Shown: in pieces, positions 55,836 through 64,000 of the stretch | Layout of the letters: each line of letters opens with the position of its first letter | Numbering within the stretch: the stretch's first letter is position 1 | Assembly (NCBI GenBank): GCA_011033025.1 | Contig: WFMF01000003.1 | Location: 868,001 to 932,000 of the forward strand | Direction of reading: 5' to 3' | Origin: Beroe forskalii | Lineage: Eukaryota; Ctenophora; Nuda; Beroida; Beroidae | Length of the DNA: 64,000 bases | Notes under the pieces: generated by a model | The model's input: only the letters and a program-made list of their open reading frames with translations | Database searches by the model: none | What the model was told of the DNA's origin: nothing | Position numbers and translations under genes: made by a program

Positions 55836-58058
55836 ATTTTATTCCCATAACGCGATGAATTGTGCTCATTGACTCGATTTATCACAACGTTGTACATTTA
55901 ATGTCATGACCTGTAAAATGCTACCATATCCTGCCTCTTATCAGCCCTTCCGCAAAGTTTCTGATAGCTAATCACGGTAATTAGGCAATTAAGTAACTCG
56001 TCATTAAAAATCATAAAACGTGATGCACATTCATTATTCAAGCGTGATGATTTTGGTTAGTCGTTACCTTTTTGCTTTTTCAGTTTTCGGTAACATTTTT
56101 TCTCTGATACAACTTCTTATGAAAATACTGCACATATAGGCTCGAATTTCCCCGAACCGCCCTGACCAGGGCGGTTACCCCCTGCGGAAAGAAAATACAG
56201 TAGTCTCACGACATGTAAAGAGCGATTTAAAGGGAGTACTATTGTCTATTTGCATAGAGTCGTGTTACTTCTCGCATGTTATAACATGTGTTTGTTATGA
56301 CATATACTGTGATTTAATACCAATTTAAATGCTAAACGATGAATCCTTTGCATTTGCGTTACAAAAATGCTCAAATCTCCGAAGTTTTTTTTTGCAAACT
56401 TGATGAAACTTTCAGTATATTTAGAGCTTGATAAAAGCAACATCTCAGTGAAGTTCAGATTCATTTTTGAGTTTCAGAAACGGAGTTATGACCGAAAAGC
56501 CAGTTTTTTTAAATTTAAGCGATAACTTTAAAAGCTCGAAAAGTATTTTTCGTTCCGTTCGACTACTATAGCACTATAGATGCTCAAACTCATTGCAGAA
56601 ATGATTTTGAGTGCTCGGCTTCGCCTCGCACTCTAAATCATTTAAATGTCTCTAGCTGCGCTGTCGACATTTAAATCATAAAGCCCTGCTGCCGCAGGGC
56701 TTTATATTTTCTGCGAGTTCGTCTGATGCCTCTATAGTACATTTAGAGGCTCAAACTCACCGCAGAAATTTAGAGCACTCGATTTAGTGCACCTATTCCA
56801 ACGTAGCTGGTAAGACTTTGAAACAGGAGACAGCTTATCAGCTTTCCAGCTCTTGCCAGACCATGAAATAATATGTACCTTGACAGTGTGACCCTTCCGC
56901 ATTCACTCATTTATAAGCTAACTTACGAACACAGCACTGTGTCATCACTACTCACTACTCATGACTTATGCTCGTGATACCGGCCTACTTGTCTTGCTCG
57001 GAGATTGTGCGTAGAGGACTTATTAGTGCTTTATCTACCTGTTGACAACGCACTCAGCTGCTGCTGAAATATGTACTTTTGCCAACAGCCGACGGCTTTT
57101 GTGTCATGATACCTGTATATAATACACTTTACTTATGGTACTTGACTTATAGCGACTTATCGAATCGAGTCTTATTTTCTAATTTTCTTGTACGCATATT
57201 GGATCCGATAAACTTGGCTTATTCTGATCATATAGTATATTGAAACTTTTAAGATTTCATCGACTTGTCTTAACGCTCTGAGGTGTCTCGTTACTGATAT
57301 ACAAAACGTCAGCTGCCACAAGCTGGGAGTTAATATTTATCTTACTCGTTGTTAATTTCCACTTTGAATATGTTCACACCTATTAATAAACATGATGATT
57401 GAAAACCCTCGTGAGGGCACCACAAAGGGCTTCTATGAAAATTCATAGATAATGATATGATATCGTCCGAGTCTATTCTCAATAACAATTAAGTCATGCG
57501 TGGAAATAAACAAGAACAATAAATAAAAATATGAGATGCAGTTTTCCTATGCCGATATTATATCACAAAGTAAAACTCCCATAGTTCTCCTCTATCCATC
57601 TTCTCTTAGTGCTGATATGTGATGTCACCACATGAGCCCATTAAGCCCTGCCCAGTCCGCTCTCCCTCAATTTTTTGAGTATAAACTTTAACTTTCATCA
57701 CTAAATTTTGATTATTGAGGTGAACCTCGTATACATTGAATGAACATTTTATTACTAGTCTCATTATACGAGCATTAGGCATGTTGCCTTTCCACTCATT
57801 CCTTAATCTCTTACTACCCGCAATTTGATATGTTCGTGATTACATTTCTCAGCGTATTATTATTTATTTCGTTTATGAAAAGTTCTCTTTAATCCTGTCT
57901 TGGTGTGTGGTATCATGACAAATCCAATCCGATCATTAAATCTTTGAACGGTTGAGGGTCATTTTATTTCTTCTATTCCAATTTTACGGATTTTGTTCAA
58001 GCAGCCACAATTCGTGCAGGATAGTTGTTTTCACCTAAATCGTCCCTAATATCATCAG
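55836..58058 (+). other. Intron, hairpin cluster but no gene recognised
   Basis: Mostly AT-rich. A GCCCTGACCAGGGCGG motif at about 56158 relates to the repeats at 5.4 and 38.7 kb. Three short hairpins lie in a row at 56609-56703. No missing TMCC-like exon could be found, although splice phase suggests one. Confidence 0.45.
56609..56703. repeat. Three consecutive hairpins
   Basis: GAGTGC/GCACTC (56609-56633), ATTTAAATGTC/GACATTTAAAT (56640-56676) and AAAGCCCTGC/GCAGGGCTTT (56680-56703; loop TGCC). Related GCTCAAACTCA.(C/T)GCAGAAAT boxes flank the cluster on both sides (about 56581 and 56750). Confidence 0.8.
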
Positions 58059-58440
58059 CTCCTACTTCGCCCATGTCTTGGAAAAAGCCCGCATTCCGGG
58101 GGCACCGGAGATGCTCCTCCATAGGGAGTCCTCTGGATCAGCGCATAGTGCTGCCGCCCCACCCACCCAACTCGCTCAGCAGGAGCAACAACTCCAGCTG
58201 CGAGCAAGGCCTGGACAAGGACCGGGGTCTCAAGATGCTCGCTGGCACTTTGCTCGGCTCCCGGGCCATGATGGCTCACGGCCTGATAGTTGGGTATTCG
58301 GCCAATGAGAATGAGACTGGAGGAGGAGAGGTTGAGAGAAGGAACTCTTTGGGTGGGTCCTCTCCAGCTGCAAATGTGGGGAAGTCCCTCTCCATGTCTC
58401 ATTTGTCTTCGGGATGGGACAATGCGGCTGGTGTGTTGCT
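58059..58440 (+). CDS. TMCC-like gene, large Ser-rich exon
   Basis: Acceptor TAATATCATCAG, donor CT|GTGAGT. It encodes PTSPMSWKKPAFRGHRRCSS then IGSPLDQ..., a Ser/Asn stretch, LKMLAGTLLGSRAMMAHGLI, RRNSLGGSS and SLSMSHLSSGWDNAAGVL. RRCSSIGSP and RRNSLGG are strong basophilic-kinase/14-3-3-type motifs (inference). The exon's last two bases join G of the next exon to give Leu-Ala-Asp in frame. An ATG inside (MSWKK, Kozak-poor) could start a shorter isoform, which would also explain the phase mismatch with the exon at 50267. Confidence 0.7.
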
Positions 58441-58559
58441 GTGAGTGTGAGGGGCTCGTGGATTTGGTGCTGCTTTGAAAGAGTGTTTTGAACCAAAGTA
58501 TTTTAGCATTTAGCCGTTGTAACCATTTGAGTTATGACCAATTTTATTTTACCCTAAGG

Positions 58560-59570
58560 AGCCATCTATGAAGGACGTCCGCTAAAGGGGGACCTGTTCA
58601 ATGCGGACGTTTGTGGACATAGGGTAGGAGGTGTTTGATCAAATGCGGACGTCCACAGTTTACTTAAATTTTGGTCGATTTCAAGGATATTTCGGTAAAT
58701 TGAGCGATCCGTCTAGGCCAGTATCGTGCCAGTATCACGCCAGTACCACACCAGTATCGCGCCAGTATCAGGCCTACCTCACGCCGTTATTGCGCCAGTA
58801 TCGCGCCAGTAGCACGCTTGTATCAGGCCAGTACCACGGCAGTATCGCGCCCATATCAGGCCTACCTCACTCCGTTATCGCGCCAGTATCACGCCAGTAG
58901 TGCGCCAGTAGCACGCCAGTAGCACGCCAGTCGAAACTAACTTAAAGCCAGGACGCCAGTATCAGATCATATACTGGCGTTGTGATATTTAGAGTGGAAG
59001 AATACCGGAACCCGTACCCAGAACCAAGGGAGAGTCAGTTTTCAAAGGAGTAAAGAACCATCTAGCCTAGGAAGGAAGAGTATGTTGAGTATATATTCTG
59101 ATATAAGGGAAGGTTATATTCACGGGGGAATAACTATATCAAAGTAAAGGGATATAAGGGGAAATATATTAATCTGAATAATAATATAATATAATAATAA
59201 AAACGGATATCAACAGGCGTGTTACTGGCGTCCTGGCTTTAAGTTTGTTTCGACTGGTTTGATACTGGCGTGATACTGGCGTGATATTGGCGCCATAGTG
59301 GCGTTATACTGGCGCGATAACCACGTGAGGTAGGCCTGATACTGGCACGATACGCCAGTATCGCGCCAGACGGATCGCTCAATTTACCGATATTTCACTA
59401 AAAAATCGTGAAATTTCGGGCCCGAAAGGTTTTCAAGAAAAATTTGGACGTCCGGGGGAATCAGGGATTTCTAAATTGCGGACGTTTGCCGACAAGGGGG
59501 GAGAGAGAGGTCTAAAATGGCCGAAATTTTGCGGACGACCTTTATGGACGACCTTTATGGATGTCTTCAT
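58560..59570. repeat. GCGGACGTCC-type dispersed repeat, copy 2 (split)
   Basis: Left part 58560-58693 and right part 59389-59570 match 13190-13650 in order (GGACGTCCGC, AATGCGGACG, GATTTC..., AAATCGTGAAATTTCGGG, TTGCGGACGTTTGC, GACCTTTATGGA). The insertion at 58694-59388 separates them. Confidence 0.8.
58694..59388. mobile_element. 695-bp foldback transposon with exact 8-bp target duplication
   Basis: The ends GGTAAATTGAGCGATCCGTC and its complement lie at 58694 and 59388. GATATTTC flanks it directly at 58686-58693 and 59389-59396. The related host copy has the site once (GCTATTTC at about 13478). The long arms are filled with 11- to 12-bp CGCCAGTATCAC-type units, inverted between left and right. 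No protein is encoded. The 8-bp duplication fits hAT-type integration. Confidence 0.9.
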
Positions 59571-59603
59571 TCTCTGACAGATCTTACAAAACGTGCAATT
59601 CAG

Positions 59604-59706
59604 GGCTGACAGTGCGTCTAACATCAGCACAGATCCAGTGCAAGAGAACATCAGCAAACTGAGGGATGATTACGCCAACCTCCTTAGGGAAGTGGAAAAC
59701 TTGCGG
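59604..59706 (+). CDS. TMCC-like gene, coiled-coil exon 1
   Basis: Acceptor GTGCAATTCAG, donor CGG|GTAAGT. It encodes ADSASNISTDPVQENISKLR and DDYANLLREVENLR, in phase with both neighbours. LL.E(V/I)..(L/I)RET across the junction to the next exon matches the start of the TMCC coiled coil (F.ALL.EI.EIRETQ..LEE). An alternative upstream AG (59579-59580) would put the exon out of phase. Confidence 0.75.
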
Positions 59707-60348
59707 GTAAGTTGCCTGAAGTGTTGTATCTCCTTTCTTATCTCCTACCTTATTGGCCTTTATTTAGCCGGCCTTTTTTAACCTGCCTTTTTTCAACCAG
59801 CCCTATGGACAAAAATTGGATCAGTTTTGAACCGTTTTAACCGGCCCCTTGGATAAAAATTTTTCAGGAGGTTGCCAGAACAAGGATTTTTTGCTCTGAA
59901 ATGACCTCTAAAACCCTTTTATACTTGATAAATTGCATCAAAAGACCCAAATCCCGGTCTGATATTATGATTTAGGTCGTTATTCGTGTTATGTATTATG
60001 ACGTTCCAGAGAATTTTACACTAGAAATAGAAATAGTTCATTACAGTCAGATTACAGAAATAACGTAATGTCAGACCGAAAACCTTCTACTGGAAAATCC
60101 CCGAAATGTTTCAAAGATAAGAATGATTAAGAAGTGTATGCAAAACTAGAGGTCCTAAATTCTAAAGCCAAGAAATACTGAAGTTAAAAAGGTAGAAAAG
60201 GATGGAATCTCAACTTAAATGAGGCCAAGGAACTAAAATGCTTGAAGTGTCTACTAAAAAGTGGAAATAAAGTTCCTGAGCCATATCCAATAAAGAAAAG
60301 TGTATAGAAGTCACAGTCAGGATTGTCACAAAAATGTAATTTCACTTG
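59707..60348 (+). other. Intron with GGCC-rich degenerate repeats
   Basis: 59750-59870 has repeated (A/T)ACCGGCC(C)TTTT-type units, seen again at 61290-61400 on the other side of the retroelement fragment. Otherwise AT-rich. Confidence 0.5.
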
Positions 60349-61260
60349 CTAATAAACTGTTGTATTAGTTTTTGACTTATGGATGTTGATTTGAGGAGGA
60401 TCTTCCGGAAACCGGATCTTCATCAGTCCATGCACATATCGGGAGAAAGGCACCATGAGGTCTTTGTCAAAGAGTTCCTTCAGACGCAGTGGCTCCCACG
60501 ACAGAAGTGCTGACTTGACATGTTCCAGTAGTGCAAGCCGTGGGGTGTTGTAGAGAGGGCAGGTGACAAGAAAATGCTGCTCGTCTTCAATGATTGGATC
60601 GAAGAATGGGAGGTTGGCAAGCCCTTCTGCATCGTTGTCAGAGCAAGCTTTGCAGGCCTTTCTCCAGGCCTTTGGCTGGGTGTCTGCTCCTTGGGAGAAA
60701 TACCTTCCGGTTTCGCCACAGAGCCGGTGGTTACTTGCTCTAAGTTTGGCCATGCCTTTCTTTCTATCATATTCTCTGATATTTAGATAGTCTTCAAAGA
60801 GAAACTCATGCTTAACCATGGCATAGAACCTCAGCTTGTTGTAGAGCGGAACTGCTGATTTCCATAGGGATATGAATTGTTCTCTTAGCAGTTGACGACC
60901 ACGTGAAGGCATGATGTCATAGGTCATTCCAAGGGCATTTCTGAGTGCTTGAAGTCGAGCATACCAATTCAGAGAAAGCTGCTGCTGTTCAATGTAAGCA
61001 TTTCCAGCCATGGTCTCGGTAGCACTGAGTGAGAGCGATTCGAGCCTAACCACATAGTCTAATGCTTGCTTGATTGCAGTAGTTGCCAGGGGAAATCTCC
61101 CAGTGTCTCCCCAGCAGACTGCATTTGTTGCTTTAGATGATAGGCCTAGGGTCCATTTAAGGAACTTAAGGTGTATGTTCTCAAAAGGATCATTAGATAT
61201 CTTGGTTATCGATGTTCTTGGGTCTGTATCAAGGGCATTGTTTGCCACTATATAAGCCAA
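60349..61260 (-). mobile_element. Non-LTR retroelement C-terminal domain (303 codons, open)
   Basis: It reads ...NDPFENIHLKFLKWTLGLSS KATNAVCWGDTGRFPL..., followed by CKACSD...DEQHFLVTCPLYNTPR. The pattern (F)..(I)H..FLK..LG..SK..N..C.G(E/D)TGR(F/Y)PL, followed by a Cys/His cluster ending HFL..CP.Y...R, is common after the reverse transcriptase in animal non-LTR retrotransposons. No RT motif is included, so it is a fragment. The frame has no stop for 303 codons, which argues for a young insertion. It sits antisense in an intron of the TMCC-like gene. Confidence 0.75.
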
Positions 61261-61410
61261 GGCATAAAAGTTTCATTTAATCTAAATTAACTGGCCTTTA
61301 ATTTGACCAGCCCCACTTTAACCGGCCTTTTTTTAACCGGCCCTTTGGACAAAAATTTCAAAGTCGTTTTGTCATTAAGGGCCGGTTAAATAAGGCCATT
61401 AAGGCAGTTT

Positions 61411-61490
61411 CCTTGCGGGTAAGTTGCTTACCTGAAGTGTGGTATCTCCTTCAATTCCTTATCTCCTAGTTACTTCAAAGTTCAACTTCA
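61411..61490 (+). repeat. Second copy of the coiled-coil exon donor region
   Basis: CTTGCGGGTAAGTTGC, then ACCTGAAGTGTGGTATCTCC and CTTATCTCCTA, repeats 59700-59750 (ACTTGCGG|GTAAGTTGCCTGAA...). The two copies lie 1.7 kb apart and bracket the retroelement fragment. Confidence 0.8.
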
Positions 61491-61567
61491 AGTCCCTAGG
61501 TGCTTTTTGTTACAAAAAAGCTGGCCATTGAAGTGACTTTGCGGCCGTTTTAACAGTCGCGTTGTTT

Positions 61568-62985
61568 CTCATATCGAAGGTTTAAAATGGGGGGTTCAAG
61601 CCAAATTTTTGAAAACATGTTTTTGAGATAATGGTCGACCCTATAAAGGTATGCCCCGTGGGCCAACTTTTTAGCCGGGCTTGGTACTCCTCAGACCCAC
61701 TGGCGTCGCCGTGGGGCTGGCGCCAAAAGTGGGTGCACTTTTCAAAAACTATTTGGACGGGATCTGAGGTGTTCAATCGATAGATAATGGTCCCCTGAAT
61801 TACCTTATCAATTTTGAAGTCGATTTATCAAGAAATGATCGAGTTATGGCCGAAATAAGTATGTCCATATATGTCGACCTATTTTTGTTTTTTGTTTTTT
61901 TGTCAAGATAAATGTTGTTTCCTGAAAAAACAAAAACAAAACCAAGAAAATACAAAACATAAAAAAATACAAAAAAAACAAAAAACAACAGAAAAAAATT
62001 CAAAAAACAATAACATAAAAAACAAAAAACATGAAAACCAAAAAATACGAAAAATATGAAGGGGAAGTCGGTTTGTGCCATTCACGTCGATGAGTTGTAG
62101 AAATTTATCAGAAATACGTCAATGTTTAAACATTAAACATTGTTTTCTCTTATGTGAGCTCGAACTGACAAAATGAATGTGAAGATGGATTTTCCACACT
62201 TAATTCAGCAGAAGGTTACTACGCCAACCTTAATAACTTGATAGTATCAATATTTCCTCTTTAATTTGGTTTTTCAATCTATTTTGCATTTTTGTATTTC
62301 ATGTTTTTTGTTTATGTTTATGTTTTTGTTTCTTGTATTTTTTGTTTTTTTTTTGTTTTTTATGTTTTATATGTTATGTTTTTTTTTGTTTTTTATGTTT
62401 TGTATTTTTTGTTATTTATGTTTTGTATTTTTTTGTTTTTTTGTTGAGGTGAATGTGGTTTTTTGAAAAACAAAAAAACAAAAACAAAAACAAAAACAAA
62501 AAAATTTGTCGGCCACCCCCAAGTTTTGGGCTGATTGCTGCTTAAGTGGCGATTTGAGGTTCAAATAAACCTCTAAAAAACCACAAAATCGCTTTTTCTC
62601 AGGTTGCGTTTTTTCAAAAGTACACTCTATTTAACGGCTAATAACTTCAGCTACGATCGATATTTTTGCACAAAATAGACTAAATTCCGCAGAAACAAAT
62701 GGAGCCGGATTTTTGAATTAGGGCTTTTTCGGCCATAAGTCGGCCATTTCTCGAGATATCGACTTTAAATTTTTTGTGGTAGCTCACGGGACCATAATAT
62801 TTATCTATCGATTGCACACCTCAGATCACGTCCATGTCGCTTTTAAAAAATACACTCATTTTTGGGTGCACTTTTGGGTCTGGAGAGTGGAGGTACCAAA
62901 CCCGGCCAAAAAGTTGGCCCACTGAGTATACCTTTTGGGTCAACCATTACCTTTGAAACGTGTTTTCCACCCCCCCTATTACAAG
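61568..62985. mobile_element. ~1.4-kb foldback with ~230-bp inverted arms
   Basis: The left arm 61568-61800 (GGGGGGTTCAAGCC..., GTGGGCCAACTTTTTAGCCG, ATCTGAGGTGTTCAATCGAT) pairs in inverse with 62800-62985 (ATCGATTGCACACCTCAGAT, CGGCCAAAAAGTTGGCCCAC, CCCCCCTA) at about 75-80% by eye. The inner parts are also inverted A/C-rich (61880-62060) and T/G-rich (62280-62500) tracts. No transposase. Confidence 0.7.
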
Positions 62986-63112
62986 TAAAGAACAAAAACA
63001 CCGCTGCGGACCAACACAACGAAATCACTTTTTATTATGGTTTTGGGAAAATTTTATCTCTGAATCTCTTACATCTGATTGTCTAAATCTCTCATTCTCT
63101 AATGCTGTTCAG

Positions 63113-63252
63113 GAAACTTACAAGGAAAGCCTCTCCCAACTCACCTCAAGTCTGGAGAAGCAGCGAGAGTACTTCGTGGCTGCACTCCAGGACAACACGC
63201 TCCGGATCAGACAAATAGACGACCGGGTGGACGACAAACTCGACCAGTTCCA
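63113..63252 (+). CDS. TMCC-like gene, coiled-coil exon 2
   Basis: Acceptor AATGCTGTTCAG, donor CA|GTGGGT, 46 codons plus two bases. It encodes ETYKESLSQLTSSLEKQREY then FVAALQDNTLRIRQIDDRVD and DKLDQF. It aligns with the TMCC segment ..(RD)Y...(M)QTLQEERYRCERLEEQLNDL (R-[ED]-Y, LQ[DE], then R.....(I/L)[DE][DE]..(V/L).D). TMCC proteins are ER membrane proteins with two C-terminal membrane helices. Those helices would be encoded beyond the window. The family call is by memory of motifs, not by a search. Confidence 0.7.
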
Positions 63253-64000
63253 GTGGGTTGAGATTTGAGATATTACAGTTGGAGATTTGAACTATTAGGG
63301 TTGGAGATTTGATATATTAGAGTTAGAGATTTGAGATATTAGGGTTGAAGATTTGAGATATTAGAGTTGAAGATTTGAGATATTAGATTTGAAGATTTGA
63401 GATATTAGAGTTGGAGATTTGAGATATTAGAGTTGGAGATTTGAGATATTAGGGTTGAAGATTTGAGATATTAGAGTTGGAGATTTGAGATATTAGGGTT
63501 GAAGATTTGAGATATTAGAGTTGAAGATTTGAGATATTAGATTTGAAGATTTGAGATATTAGAGTTGAAGATATGGGATATTAGAGTTGGAGATTTGAGA
63601 TATTAGGGTTGAAGATTTGAGATATTAGAGTTGAAGATTTGAGATATTAGGGTTGAAGATTTGAGATATTAGAGTTGGAGATTTGAGATATTAGAGTTGG
63701 AGATTTGAGATATTAGGGTTGAAGATTTGAGATATTAGAGTTGGAGATTTGAGATATTAGGGTTGAAGATTTGAGATATTAGAGTTGGAGATTTGAGATA
63801 TTAGAGTTGGAGATTTGAGATATTAGGGTTGATTTGAGATATTAGAGTTGGAGATTTGAGATATTAGGGTTGAAGATTTGAGATATTAGAGTTGGAGATT
63901 TGAGATATTAGAGTTGGAGATTTGAGATATTAGAGTTGGAGATTTGAGATATTAGGGTTGGAGATTTGAGATATTAGAGTTGGAGATTTGAGATATTAGA
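63253..64000 (+). repeat. 22-bp minisatellite beginning at the donor
   Basis: The unit is AGATTTGAGATATTAGAGTT plus GG (variants GGGTTGA, ATTTGA). The donor GTGGGTTGAGATTTGAGATATTA already resembles the unit. The array reaches the window end. Confidence 0.95.

Noticed and set aside
58055-58496. Other open frames across the exon at 58059 (for example MEKARIPGAPEML...)
   Set aside because: The chosen frame alone runs to the donor at 58440 and continues in phase into the coiled-coil exon; the others end in stops.

Overview
This is eukaryotic, animal-type DNA: AT-rich, intron-dominated and crowded with repeats. It contains split genes with GT..AG introns, CR1-like and other non-LTR retrotransposon remnants, short inverted-repeat DNA transposons, a tRNA-derived SINE candidate and many minisatellites. 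No prokaryotic gene layout, CRISPR array or operon is present. The exon sequences fit a marine invertebrate. Cephalochordate (amphioxus) is my best single guess because of the peculiar intronic minisatellites described below, but the species cannot be fixed from this window.

Two multi-exon genes on the + strand are supported. (1) About 5.7-10.9 kb: a run of exons of a sodium/proton exchanger closest to NHE8 (SLC9A8). It covers the conserved transmembrane core and ends at a tandem array and a 100-base assembly gap (10946-11045). Its upstream and downstream exons were not found. (2) About 42.6 kb to beyond the right edge: seven exons of a Ser-rich protein. Its last two exons read like the first coiled coil of the TMCC (transmembrane and coiled-coil domain) family. 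Splice phases agree at most junctions, but two junctions imply undetected exons. A tRNA-Glu(CTC) gene and a SINE-like element lie inside one of its introns. A third, unidentified three-exon candidate (18.3-20.3 kb) and an orphan exon (26.8 kb) are weaker.

The rest is repeats. 0-5.6 kb: foldbacks and diverged tandem repeats. 13.2-15.3 kb: a GCGGACGTCC-type repeat with a nested insertion, then ~115-bp repeats with a perfect hairpin. 15.9-17.7 kb: a long, open CR1-like reverse transcriptase (- strand), with a 3' fragment of the same family at 35.1-35.7 kb. 20.4-26.2 kb: dispersed repeats around an endonuclease-less ORF1/RT element. 27.2-28.4 kb: a hAT-like element with an exact 8-bp target duplication. 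29.7-34.4 and 38.9-42.5 kb: two copies of one large element whose core is a 26-bp minisatellite. 50.7-53.2 kb and 54.6-55.8 kb: intronic minisatellites. 58.6-59.6 kb: a GCGGACGTCC repeat split by a 695-bp inverted-repeat element with an exact 8-bp target duplication. 60.3-61.3 kb: another retroelement ORF. 61.6-63.0 kb: a large foldback.

The most unusual signal is that, in both genes, many introns hold tandem repeats that begin exactly at an exon edge and copy the splice site with it. Donor copies are seen at 7.28, 8.39, 9.67, 42.91 and 59.71/61.42 kb. Acceptor-plus-exon copies are seen at 7.97/8.06 and 10.27 kb. Other introns are repeat-filled right up to the splice site (49.25-50.27 and 63.25 kb onward). 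This looks like a recurrent, splice-junction-anchored amplification process.
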